Below, piece after piece: positions 26,757-34,916 of a stretch of DNA of 64,000 nt. The stretch covers positions 51,529 through 115,528 of the forward strand of contig CAZIGH010000011.1 in assembly GCA_964538625.1 (NCBI GenBank). The letters are read 5' to 3'. The translations under genes and the position numbers were made by a program. The DNA comes from JAEUHM01 sp964538625. Lineage in GTDB: Bacteria; Verrucomicrobiota; Verrucomicrobiia; Verrucomicrobiales; Verrucomicrobiaceae. Every line of letters starts with the position of its first letter. The stretch's first letter is position 1. The notes below the pieces were generated by a model. The model worked only from the letters and a program-made list of their open reading frames with translations, made no database searches and was not told the origin of the DNA.

Positions 26757-27164
26757 ATGTTCCGCCGCACGATGTCCAGATCCCTTGCCGCAGTAGCCGT
26801 ATCTCTTCTCGCCCTCACGCCGGGCTGTTCCAAGCCGCGCGAGGTGGCTTACAAGGATCTCGGCTGGGAAAAAGAACTCTACACTTATGAGGGCAAGCCC
26901 TTCACCGGTGTGGGTCTGGAGTCTTTCAAAGACGGCAAGCCGAAAAGCCGCTGGGAAATCAAGAACGGCATGTTGCACGGCGTTGTGAGAGAGTGGCATG
27001 ACAATGGCCAGCTCATGGTGGAGACTCACTACGAGAACAACAAACGCCATGGCCTGAACCGCTACTGGTCTAAGGAAGGTCAGCTTTTCAAAGAGCAAGT
27101 CTATGAACACGGGAACTCGGTGAGCGTGAAGGAATACCCGCTGGAGAAAAAAGAAGGAGCATGA
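26757..27164 (+). CDS. MORN-repeat lipoprotein
   Basis: A 135-residue protein with a lipoprotein-like signal (SLAAVAVSLLALTPGC); the -3 position of the lipobox is Thr rather than Leu, so lipidation is likely but not certain. It then has MORN-type repeats: YEGKPFTGVGLESFKDGKP, KNGMLHGVVREWHDNGQLM and ENNKRHGLNRYWSKEGQL. Such proteins are often auto-named YwqK family antitoxin, but nothing here suggests a toxin. The stop overlaps the start of the SDR gene (ATGA). The start at 26757 was set by the signal sequence. Confidence 0.8.
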   Translation: MFRRTMSRSLAAVAVSLLALTPGCSKPREVAYKDLGWEKELYTYEGKPFTGVGLESFKDGKPKSRWEIKNGMLHGVVREWHDNGQLMVETHYENNKRHGLNRYWSKEGQLFKEQVYEHGNSVSVKEYPLEKKEGA

Positions 27165-27880
27165 ACTTGGGAAATGAAGTTTGCGTCGTCACCGGCGGCG
27201 CCAGAGGCATAGGTCTTGCCATGGTGAAGGCGCTGCTTGCGCGTGGCGCCAGGGTGACCGCTGTGGATCTGGATACAGGCAGCATGGCAGACCTAGGGAG
27301 CAGTTTGCTCACCGTGAATGCGGATGTGACCAAGCCTGACGACATGGAGCGCGTGGTTGCGGAGACAGAGCGGTGCTTTGGCAAGGTCAGCGTGTGGGTG
27401 AACAATGCGGGTGTGGCTCGTCATCGTTGGATCACGGACTACACGGAGGCAGACATTGACCTGATGCTAGGTGTGAACTTGAAGGGCACCATCCTCGGCT
27501 CTCAGGCAGCTCTGCGCTGCATGAAGAGCGAGCGCCGCGGGCACATTATCAATGTGATCTCCACGGCGAGTCTGCGCGGCATCCCGAGTGAGTCCGTTTA
27601 TTGCGCCGCCAAGTGGGGCGTGCGCGGTTTCACCCAGGGCTTGCAGGAGGAAGCGGCTGCCTTTCGTGTGCGTGTGACCGCCGTACTGCCGGGCGGTGTG
27701 GCTACGGATTTCTGGACGGAGGCATCCCAAAGGAAAGCTCCGCTGGAGAAGTTCCTCACACCGGAGCACATCGCACAAGCGGTCGTGAACGTGCTTGAGA
27801 TGGAGGACTACTGCGTGGCCCGTGAGATCGTGCTCCGCAGTCTCGATGACAGCGACTTTTCCGTTCAGCCCCCAGACTGA
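27161..27880 (+). CDS. Short-chain dehydrogenase/reductase
   Basis: A 239-residue classical SDR. The Rossmann cofactor loop is TGGARGIGLAMVKAL at 9-24, followed by NNAGVARH near 85. The active Ser lies in VISTASLRG near 130 and the YxxxK motif in VYCAAKWGVRGF near 144. The Asp after beta-2 (VTAVDLDTG) suggests NAD preference. It overlaps the lipoprotein gene by 4 bp upstream and the 3' end of the opposite-strand PAP2 gene by 16 bp. Its substrate is unknown. Confidence 0.9.
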   Translation: MNLGNEVCVVTGGARGIGLAMVKALLARGARVTAVDLDTGSMADLGSSLLTVNADVTKPDDMERVVAETERCFGKVSVWVNNAGVARHRWITDYTEADIDLMLGVNLKGTILGSQAALRCMKSERRGHIINVISTASLRGIPSESVYCAAKWGVRGFTQGLQEEAAAFRVRVTAVLPGGVATDFWTEASQRKAPLEKFLTPEHIAQAVVNVLEMEDYCVAREIVLRSLDDSDFSVQPPD

Positions 27881-28500
27881 GCCGTGCGTGCCAGCACCGG
27901 GATGCGCCGCCATAGCCAGCCGCCGATCACAAGACCAAGCCATCCACAAAAGATGCCCAGGCCCATGCTGGGTGGGATGTCACTGGGCCAGTGTGCCCCT
28001 ACGTAGATGCGCGACCAGGCAACGCCACAGGCCAGCACCATGACGGCGATACCCCAGCCACGATAAAGTGAGAGCACCACCGTGGCCACGGCAAAGAGAT
28101 TGATCGTGTGATTGGACGGCAGTGAGTTGCCCGTGATGCCGGGCGTCTTCACCTTGCTCACTTTCATCTCCGGCGCGTGAAAGAGCGCCAGCGTGCGAGG
28201 CTTCACCTTTGCCAGGTCACGCATGATGACGCCACTCATGTGGTCGCGAGGTCGCACGCGTTCGAAGGACTTCTTCAACGTGCGGCCCACCACTGCATCT
28301 CCCAGGCCGATGGCAAGCACCAGACAGGTCAACAAGATGCGCTCCCGCTGTCCGCCGCGCCAGGCAAGAAGGATGACGAGCACCGCGAATATGGGCATCC
28401 ATGCCTCGATGGCGGAGAGCGCGGGCATGAGCCAGTCGAGGAAGGGGGTGGTCCACTCCTTGTTAATCTTCCAAAACAGGTCCAGGTCAAAAGCGCTCAT
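27865..28500 (-). CDS. PAP2-family membrane phosphatase
   Basis: A 211-residue protein with several membrane segments and the three PAP2 motifs: KKSFERVRPRDH near 75, SLPSNHTINLFA near 125 and SRIYVGAHWPSDI near 165, with both catalytic histidines present. Family members remove phosphate from lipid phosphates such as undecaprenyl pyrophosphate or phosphatidic acid. Its start overlaps the stop of the GT39 gene upstream, so it belongs to a minus-strand pair that uses lipid-linked sugars, consistent with carrier recycling (inference). Confidence 0.92.
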   Translation of the reverse strand: MSAFDLDLFWKINKEWTTPFLDWLMPALSAIEAWMPIFAVLVILLAWRGGQRERILLTCLVLAIGLGDAVVGRTLKKSFERVRPRDHMSGVIMRDLAKVKPRTLALFHAPEMKVSKVKTPGITGNSLPSNHTINLFAVATVVLSLYRGWGIAVMVLACGVAWSRIYVGAHWPSDIPPSMGLGIFCGWLGLVIGGWLWRRIPVLARTAQSGG

Positions 28501-30059
28501 GGTGGTGTTGGCGTTTCCCTTTCTTCATAGCGGCGCTGAAGCTTGGGGTCGGCGGCTATCTGTGCTTCCCTTGACTCCGGATAACGCAGCATGTTCCGGC
28601 CAAGAAAGAGATTGAACCGCCTCACCGCTTCTCCGCCCACCGGTACTTCTACCTGCCCAAGCGGTTCCACGGCCTCGAAGTTCCGCCGCACGAAGAACTC
28701 CAGCGGGCGATTGGGATCCTTGCTCCCGCCTGTAAGCGGCTCCACGATGAAGGCATCCCACCCCAGCTTGTCTGCCGCACTGGGCCAGACTTCATACTGC
28801 GACTCAGGGTAAGGATGGCGGTTCCAGCGGTACACCCTGGGATGACCAGGCAGGTGAAACGCGAGTTGAGAGGCCGCATGACGATGGCCAAGCACATAAA
28901 TGAAGGTTTGTTCCGGACGCGGCACCTTGTCCAGATGTTCACCAATGGCCCTGCCGCTCTCTGACCAGCCACGCATGTCACCCAGCTTCTCGGCGGGAAT
29001 GCCCACCTTGTCCGCCAGAGGCACCACCACATGCAGTGCCAGCGTCATCACTGCTCCGGTCCAAAGTGCGGGTTTCATCCACTTTGCCGAAGCTAGCCCG
29101 CCGGCCAGCACGAATGCGGCCACGTAATACACGGCCGGCCAGTTTTCATTCACATGCTGACGCAGCACCATGAGTGCCACGAATGCCAGGCCCGGTGCAG
29201 AGAACCAAACGAGATACCGCGCGCGACTCTCCAGCGATGACCAACGCCGAATGGCCGAGACCAGTGTGGTAACGACCAGCCCCCATGTGAGCACGGCATA
29301 CATCGCCGCCTGAAGCACAGGGAACAGCAGGGCATCACCCAAGCGGGAGCCATCCTCGGCATTGAAATGCTCAGCCGTGTGTTTGGCCGTGATCCAGTCA
29401 TGTTTGACGTTCCACAGCACCACAGGTGTCATGAACACGAGCGCACCGAGTACGCACAACCAAAATCCGGGGCGGTGCAGCAAATGCCGGTGCTCCTTCT
29501 GCGACGCGGCGAAGAGCACCATGAGCACCAGAAAGACGAGCATCATTTGCTTGGCCAGCACGCCGATGCCAATGACGAGGCAAAGCGCCATCCACCTCCC
29601 CGCAGAGGGTGCCTGCGCCGCTCGCCAAAAGAGCCACAGACTCGCAGACCAGCAGAGCATGAGCGGCGCATCATTGATCAAGGCAATGCTGAGCAGCGAG
29701 AACGCAGGCGTGAGCAGCATCAGCAGTGCGGCGAAAAAGCCTGCCCGCGCGCCGAACAACACGCGGCCCGTAAGGAAGATCATGGTCAGCGTTCCGACAG
29801 CCAGCAGTGCGGAGGTGAACCGCACCGCTTCCCAGTGGTAGCCAAAGATCACACGGATGGCAGCCATGAGCCAGCCGATGAGGGGTGGCTTGCTGAAGTA
29901 GCACCAGTCTGGCTGCCGCCCCCAGTCCCAGTAGTAAGCTTCGTCACCAGAGAGTTCGAGCGGCACGAGCGCCATGTAGAGCACGCGCATCAGCAGCATA
30001 CCCCCGGCCAGCCACAGAAAGCGGCGAGTCCAGAGAGCGTTGCTGTCACTTGAAATCAT
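28497..30059 (-). CDS. GT39/ArnT-like glycosyltransferase, integral membrane
   Basis: About 520 residues with roughly 10-12 membrane segments. The first external loop carries the family Asp-Glu pair (ELSGDEAYYWDWG), followed by FSKPPLIGWLMAAIR, as in lipid-A/dolichol-phosphate-type glycosyltransferases. It uses a polyprenyl-phosphate sugar to modify a lipid, protein or glycan outside the membrane. The C-terminal 120 residues form a soluble domain. Start choice is uncertain: codons at 30098 and 30101 (TTG) are also in frame, and 30059 puts the first membrane segment close to the N-terminus. It overlaps the PAP2 gene by 4 bp. Confidence 0.88.
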   Translation of the reverse strand: MISSDSNALWTRRFLWLAGGMLLMRVLYMALVPLELSGDEAYYWDWGRQPDWCYFSKPPLIGWLMAAIRVIFGYHWEAVRFTSALLAVGTLTMIFLTGRVLFGARAGFFAALLMLLTPAFSLLSIALINDAPLMLCWSASLWLFWRAAQAPSAGRWMALCLVIGIGVLAKQMMLVFLVLMVLFAASQKEHRHLLHRPGFWLCVLGALVFMTPVVLWNVKHDWITAKHTAEHFNAEDGSRLGDALLFPVLQAAMYAVLTWGLVVTTLVSAIRRWSSLESRARYLVWFSAPGLAFVALMVLRQHVNENWPAVYYVAAFVLAGGLASAKWMKPALWTGAVMTLALHVVVPLADKVGIPAEKLGDMRGWSESGRAIGEHLDKVPRPEQTFIYVLGHRHAASQLAFHLPGHPRVYRWNRHPYPESQYEVWPSAADKLGWDAFIVEPLTGGSKDPNRPLEFFVRRNFEAVEPLGQVEVPVGGEAVRRFNLFLGRNMLRYPESREAQIAADPKLQRRYEERETPTPP

Positions 30060-30180
30060 GAGCCGTGAGGATGGCACAGCATGAGGCCAGTGCAGCATCA
30101 AACTGGATCGAGCTTTTCCCCCGCAGGGTTGCCTGCCTCCAAAAGGGCCACGCAGTCTGGACCGGCGGCACCTCAGTGCC

Positions 30181-31491
30181 CTATTGCTTCTGGGCTATCT
30201 TGTAAAAGTGCGTCTTCGTGCGGATGAACAGTGCGCCGTCCGCCACTGACAGGCCGCCGGTGATGCCTGCATCCGCTCCGCCTTCAAGCGCGTTCGTGGC
30301 GAGCAGCTCAAACTTGTCCGCCGCACGGATCACATTCACCAGCCCGCGGTCACTGCCATAATAGATGCAGTCACCAGCTGCGATGCCCGCTGCGAGGTGC
30401 TGGCCGGTGAAGCGATCCTCCCATAGGTCTTTCCCCGTCTTGGCCTCTGTGGCGCTGACCACACCGCCCCGCGTGATTTGAAAAAGGATGCCGTTGACGA
30501 TGACTGGGGAGGCTTCGGAGCCATTCCGCTTGTCACGCGTCCAGAGAATATGGCTTTCCGTGATGTCACCACTCATCTTGTCATCAATGCGGATCCCCAG
30601 CATTTGTGAGCGTTCCGAGCCGGTGTTGATGAGCAGCACGTCATCGTAACGCAGCACGCGCAGCGCGGCGTTGAATCCGCCGTGCCGTACGGTCCACAGC
30701 TCTTTGCCTGTGAGCGGGTCGTACCCGAACGCCGCCCGTGAACCCACTGATACGAGGTGGTCCCGACCGCCGATGGTGAAGACGCTGGGCGTGTGATAGG
30801 CCTTGCGCATGTCTCCGTCACGCGTCGGATGGCCCTGAGCATCCAGGTCTCCGTAGTCCGTGGTGCGTGCCGTGTGCCACACGGTCTCTCCTGTCTTTTT
30901 GTTCAGTGCGGTGACGAACTGGCGGTCGATGCCGTCAAAGGTGAGCACAAGCAGGTCCTTGTAGAGCAGAGGAGAGGAGCCTGGGCCGCGGTAATGCCGC
31001 GCATTGATGTCTCGGCGCTGCCACACCACCTCGGCTGTCAATGGGTCAAGCCTCGCTGTGCCATAGGTGCCGAAGTGAACATAGACCGCGTCCTCCTCCA
31101 GCACCGGTGATGGCGCGGCGTAGTTGTTGATGGGATTGCCCAGCTCCTCCGGCTCGGGGTTTTCAAAGATCAGCTTGTGATGCAGGACTTTTCCCGTGTG
31201 GCGGTCTAGGCAATAGACGAACTGCTTCTTTCCGTCTTCCGTGGCGGAGGTGAACCAAATCAAGTCACCACCGATCACCGCCGAGGAGTGACCTTCATTT
31301 TCCAGCGGCGTCTTCCACACGATGTTCTCACCCTTTGCCTCATCCCACGTGAGCGGGATACGCTTCGCCTCTTCAGCGGGCACAACGTTGTCATGCCCAG
31401 GTCCGTTCTTGTCCGGCCAGAAGAGCGGAGTCGTCGCGGGTTGAGCGATGGCACCGGAGACGCTGAGAAGGAGGTAGAAAAGTCGTGTCAT
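30181..31491 (-). CDS. PQQ-like beta-propeller protein, exported
   Basis: A 436-residue protein with a signal peptide (TRLFYLLLSVSGAIAQ) and an eight-bladed PQQ-like/BamB-like propeller. Blade signatures are KGENIVWKTPLENEGHSS, HTGKVLHHKLIF, LTAEVVWQRRD, KTGETVWHTART, LTGKELWTVRHG and KTGKDLWEDRFTG. These repeats serve either PQQ-dependent dehydrogenases or scaffolds; typical enzyme residues could not be confirmed, so a non-enzymatic or unknown role is as likely. The upstream gene ends in its start codon (overlap of 4 bp). Confidence 0.88.
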   Translation of the reverse strand: MTRLFYLLLSVSGAIAQPATTPLFWPDKNGPGHDNVVPAEEAKRIPLTWDEAKGENIVWKTPLENEGHSSAVIGGDLIWFTSATEDGKKQFVYCLDRHTGKVLHHKLIFENPEPEELGNPINNYAAPSPVLEEDAVYVHFGTYGTARLDPLTAEVVWQRRDINARHYRGPGSSPLLYKDLLVLTFDGIDRQFVTALNKKTGETVWHTARTTDYGDLDAQGHPTRDGDMRKAYHTPSVFTIGGRDHLVSVGSRAAFGYDPLTGKELWTVRHGGFNAALRVLRYDDVLLINTGSERSQMLGIRIDDKMSGDITESHILWTRDKRNGSEASPVIVNGILFQITRGGVVSATEAKTGKDLWEDRFTGQHLAAGIAAGDCIYYGSDRGLVNVIRAADKFELLATNALEGGADAGITGGLSVADGALFIRTKTHFYKIAQKQ

Positions 31492-32084
31492 GAAGAGAGA
31501 GTTCGGGTTCGGCGAAGGACCACTACCAACGCAGCGCCAAGGCAGATTATGGCGACGAATCCCACATGGCGATCGTAATCTGAGACCTCGGGCAGTTTGA
31601 TGGCTGGGGTGGCGTCACCGCTCAGCAGCAGGGACCACTTCTTCTTCTCGCGCGGTATGCCTTCCTCCTCCAGCCAGAAGACGGTGGCGTGGTTGACCGC
31701 ATCGGCCACGTGGAAGCGCACTTCTGCCGTGTCTGCGGGCGGTATCCAGCGCCAGACAGCGGTGAGAAGCTGATGAGCCTTCCCTGAATCATCCGTGGGT
31801 AATGGCGAGGCGCGATCAGGCTCCGTGCGGTCCTCCCACCGCAGAGGTGCCAGTTCGGTGAGCGATGCCCTGCGGTCTTCATAGCCAGCCTCCAGCAGAG
31901 CACTGAGAGCCATCTCCGCTTCAGCCCTGTCTGAGAGCATTGGATTGTCACCGTAGTCAGCGGTGATCTCCAGGTGCAGCTCACGTGAAGGCAGCACCTG
32001 GAGCTTGGCTCCCAAGAACTCCGAACCGTGCGCCCGAAGCAGAACAGGGAGCATCAGCAGCATCATGCAGACTCGGTAAGCCAT
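31488..32084 (-). CDS. Exported protein of unknown function with C-terminal membrane anchor
   Basis: A 198-residue protein that I do not recognise. It has a signal peptide (AYRVCMMLLMLPVLLRAHG), a soluble domain with paired acidic and tryptophan residues (LRWEDRTEPDR, AVWRWIPPADTAEVRF, ATVFWLEEEGIPREKK) and a single C-terminal membrane helix at about 172-190 followed by Arg residues. It is translationally coupled to the PQQ-propeller gene, so the two probably act together at the cell envelope. The start at 32084 was chosen for the signal peptide; an upstream ATG adds nine residues. Confidence 0.65.
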   Translation of the reverse strand: MAYRVCMMLLMLPVLLRAHGSEFLGAKLQVLPSRELHLEITADYGDNPMLSDRAEAEMALSALLEAGYEDRRASLTELAPLRWEDRTEPDRASPLPTDDSGKAHQLLTAVWRWIPPADTAEVRFHVADAVNHATVFWLEEEGIPREKKKWSLLLSGDATPAIKLPEVSDYDRHVGFVAIICLGAALVVVLRRTRTLSS

Positions 32085-32167
32085 TACTTCATTCCTATCA
32101 CAAAGCAGCACGGCCAGGTCAAATTGCGCTTGCCAGTTTTGTCGTAGCTTCTCAGGATAAGTGCCCT

Positions 32168-32908
32168 ATGCGTCGTCTCTCCCTTTTCCTCGCTCTGTTC
32201 TCTGTAGCTATCGCCCATGCTGACGTGCCCCGCCACGTGGCCACTACTCCAGTGCCGCGGGATGCCAAGTGGATGGAGCGTCACGAAAGCTTCAATGAAA
32301 TCTCCAAGAAGGGTGAAGCGGAGCTCGTCTTCCTCGGCGACTCCATCACCCAAGGCTGGAGCGGCAAGGGCAAGGACGCATGGGAAAAGTATTGGGCACC
32401 GTTAAAGGCGGCGAACTTCGGCATCGGAGGGGACCGCACCGAGCACGTCCTCTGGCGGCTGGAGAATGGCAACTTCGACGGACTCAAGCCCAAGCTTGTC
32501 GTGCTCATGATAGGCACAAACAACACGGGTCATCAGGGTCGCCCGCAGGCTGAGCTCAATGGGGCTATCTACAACTGTAAGGCAGAGCACACCGCAGACG
32601 GTGTCCGCGCCATCCTCAACAAACTCCAAGCCAAGCTGCCGGAGACGAAGATCCTCCTGCTCGGCATTTTCCCGCGCGGAGCGGATGGCAATGACCCGCT
32701 TCGCAAGCAGAATGAGGAGACCAACGCGCTCATTGCCAAGTTTGCCGACGGCCAGAAGATTCATTACCTGGACATCGGCAGCACCTTCCTCCAGCCGGAC
32801 GGCACGCTGAGCAAGGAGATCATGCCAGACCTACTCCACCTCTCCGAAAAAGGCTACGACCTGTGGTCCACGGCCATCGAGCCCAAGGTGAAGGAGCTGC
32901 TGAAGTAG
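32168..32908 (+). CDS. SGNH/GDSL hydrolase (PAF-acetylhydrolase-like), exported
   Basis: A 246-residue protein with a signal peptide (RRLSLFLALFSVAIAHAD). Block I is ELVFLGDSITQGWSG, block II GIGGDRTEHVLWRL, block III LMIGTNNTG and block V DLLHLSEKGYDLW, so all catalytic residues are present. Such secreted esterases in Verrucomicrobia often deacetylate glycans. The neighbour to the right is a sulfatase on the opposite strand, 9 bp away, which fits a polysaccharide-degrading setting. The start at 32168 was set by the signal peptide. Confidence 0.93.
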   Translation: MRRLSLFLALFSVAIAHADVPRHVATTPVPRDAKWMERHESFNEISKKGEAELVFLGDSITQGWSGKGKDAWEKYWAPLKAANFGIGGDRTEHVLWRLENGNFDGLKPKLVVLMIGTNNTGHQGRPQAELNGAIYNCKAEHTADGVRAILNKLQAKLPETKILLLGIFPRGADGNDPLRKQNEETNALIAKFADGQKIHYLDIGSTFLQPDGTLSKEIMPDLLHLSEKGYDLWSTAIEPKVKELLK

Positions 32909-32917
32909 GCAGAGCCG

Positions 32918-34693
32918 CTACTCCACTTTGACCGGTTTGGTCTGAATGTGCTGGAGGGTATCTTTGATGCTCTTGCCAACGAGCGCGGCGAAGAGGATGG
33001 ACTTGGTTCCGGCGGGGATGGTGAAGGTGACTTCTTTTGCACCCTCTCCGGAGATCATGATTTCCTTGCGCTCAAGGCGGGCATTGTTGCCTGACTTGAG
33101 GGTGACTTGCACGGGCTTCTCACCCAGTTCTGGGGGCAGCTGGTGCTTCAAGCGCACTGTCACGTTGGCTCCAGCTTGCACGCTTTTGGGCACCATGAGT
33201 TGAATCAGGTCTGGACGCTTTTCTTCCGCGCTGGCGGCTGCGCGGTTGTTGCGGCTCATGCGCCTTCCTTCAAGCTGCTTCATGTATTGCTCGCGAAAGG
33301 CGGCATCATCCCGTTTGCGAAAGACTTCCAGCAAAGGGTCGCCCGTGCGGACCATCCAGTCTTCGAGCGCTTTTTCCAGCTCGGCTACTTGCGTGGAGTG
33401 CTCGGGTCTGTCGATCAGATTGGTCAGTGCATCCGGATCATAGCGCACTTCATACGCTTCCTCCGGCACGCGATGGTCAAAGAGGTGGATGCGTGCGGCC
33501 ACCTGCTCGTCGGACTTGGCCAGCAGGCGCATTTGACGGCAGGTAGCGGTGCCGCTGGTGGCACCTGTCATGACGCGTGTGCCGTTGGACCAGGGGCTGA
33601 AGATGTAGAGCCAGTCCTTCGTTTGCACGGCACGCATGGGTGTGTTCTGGCCACCGGAGTTCTCGTTGTGTTCCTTGAAGACCATGGTCCGCTGTGGCTG
33701 TGTCTCCCCCTTCAGAATGCCTGCAAATGAGCTGCCATCGAACCCGCCGGGTTGCGCGATGCCAAGCATGTCCAGGATGGTGGGCAGCAGATCCACGGTG
33801 GAAATGAGATGTGTGTCATCCACGGAACCGTCTTTGGTAACGCCGGGCCAGCGCACCATGAGCGGTGTGCGGCTACTGTGGTGATAGAGCTGCGTTTTGG
33901 CGAAAGGGAGTGGCATTCCGTGGTCTGAGAGGAAGAGAATGATCGTCTCCTCTTCCTGGCCGGATGCCTTCAGCGCCGTGAGGATCTCCCCCACGGCATC
34001 GTCTGCCCGGCGCACGCTGGAGTAGTAGAGTGCGAGTTCTTTGCGCACGACAGGATCATCTGGAAGGAAGCCGGGCACCGTGATCTCATCCGGAGCGAAG
34101 ACGCGGCTTGGCACGTTGGGGTCTTTCGCCCCTTCACCCTTGCGGCCCTCGGAATAGAAGGGCTTGTGCGGATCCGCTATGTTGAGTATCAGGCAGAAGG
34201 GTTTGCCGGCCTGCTTTGCGGCAGCTATCCCCTCCGTGGCCGCCGTGCCGTATGACTTTGGATTCTTGGTGTCGCTTTGCCTTCGTGCACTCAGCACCAC
34301 GTCCCAGGGAAAGGGTGCGTAGGGCGTGGAGTGCTCCACTTTGTGGTAGATGCCGGTGAACCAGCCGGACTGCTTCATCAAGTCGCCCAGCACCGGATAG
34401 GTTTTCTCGTCTTTCGAGATGGCTCTAAAGCCCTCTATCCCGTTGTTGTGCGGGTACTTGCCAGACCACATGACATTGCGTGAGGGCATGCAGTTGCCCA
34501 CCACCACATGGGCGTAGTTGAAGCGCAGTGAGCGCGCGGCGAGCTGGTCCATGTGCGGCGTGGTGTCTGCGACCTTGCAGCCGTAAGCGCCCATCGAGTC
34601 ACAGCTCATATCATCGACTGTGATGATGAGCAGGTTCGGTTTTGCAGCCAGCAGAGACGTAAGCAGAAAGGAGAGCAGGACGAGGAAGCGCAT
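32918..34693 (-). CDS. Type I sulfatase (formylglycine-dependent)
   Basis: A 591-residue exported sulfatase. The signal peptide is MRFLVLLSFLLTSLLA. Metal-site DD lies in LLIITVDDMSCDSMGAYG. The CxPxR activation motif is in GNCMPSRNVMWSGKYPHNNG near residue 75, with Cys as the residue converted to formylglycine. Asp and His ligands are in LFLSDHGMPLPF. About 120 C-terminal residues form an extra beta domain (NVTVRLKHQLPPE). It needs a formylglycine-generating enzyme, which is not in this window. The substrate is unknown, probably a sulfated glycan. The start at 34693 was set by the signal peptide. Confidence 0.93.
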   Translation of the reverse strand: MRFLVLLSFLLTSLLAAKPNLLIITVDDMSCDSMGAYGCKVADTTPHMDQLAARSLRFNYAHVVVGNCMPSRNVMWSGKYPHNNGIEGFRAISKDEKTYPVLGDLMKQSGWFTGIYHKVEHSTPYAPFPWDVVLSARRQSDTKNPKSYGTAATEGIAAAKQAGKPFCLILNIADPHKPFYSEGRKGEGAKDPNVPSRVFAPDEITVPGFLPDDPVVRKELALYYSSVRRADDAVGEILTALKASGQEEETIILFLSDHGMPLPFAKTQLYHHSSRTPLMVRWPGVTKDGSVDDTHLISTVDLLPTILDMLGIAQPGGFDGSSFAGILKGETQPQRTMVFKEHNENSGGQNTPMRAVQTKDWLYIFSPWSNGTRVMTGATSGTATCRQMRLLAKSDEQVAARIHLFDHRVPEEAYEVRYDPDALTNLIDRPEHSTQVAELEKALEDWMVRTGDPLLEVFRKRDDAAFREQYMKQLEGRRMSRNNRAAASAEEKRPDLIQLMVPKSVQAGANVTVRLKHQLPPELGEKPVQVTLKSGNNARLERKEIMISGEGAKEVTFTIPAGTKSILFAALVGKSIKDTLQHIQTKPVKVE

Positions 34694-34916
34694 GGCGTGG
34701 CAACGGAGACCGGGCGCGGGTCTTGCCGGAGGGGGTGGAAGAGAGAAGGTGAAGGAACATTTCGGGATCGAGGACAACCCTTCATAAAATCCTACCATTT
34801 TGAAAAATATGGATATTCAGGGCATTCAACTCGTGCGAGATTTCCCCAAAATGCCCTCGGAAGACGTGTCCAATGGTAGTCTGGAACTGGCTTGCTCTGT
34901 GCGTGCCCCGCTTCTC

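Noticed and set aside
26757..27164. Toxin-antitoxin reading of the MORN lipoprotein (YwqK antitoxin name)
   Set aside because: The name is inherited from a database label; there is no toxin gene beside it and the protein looks like an exported lipoprotein.
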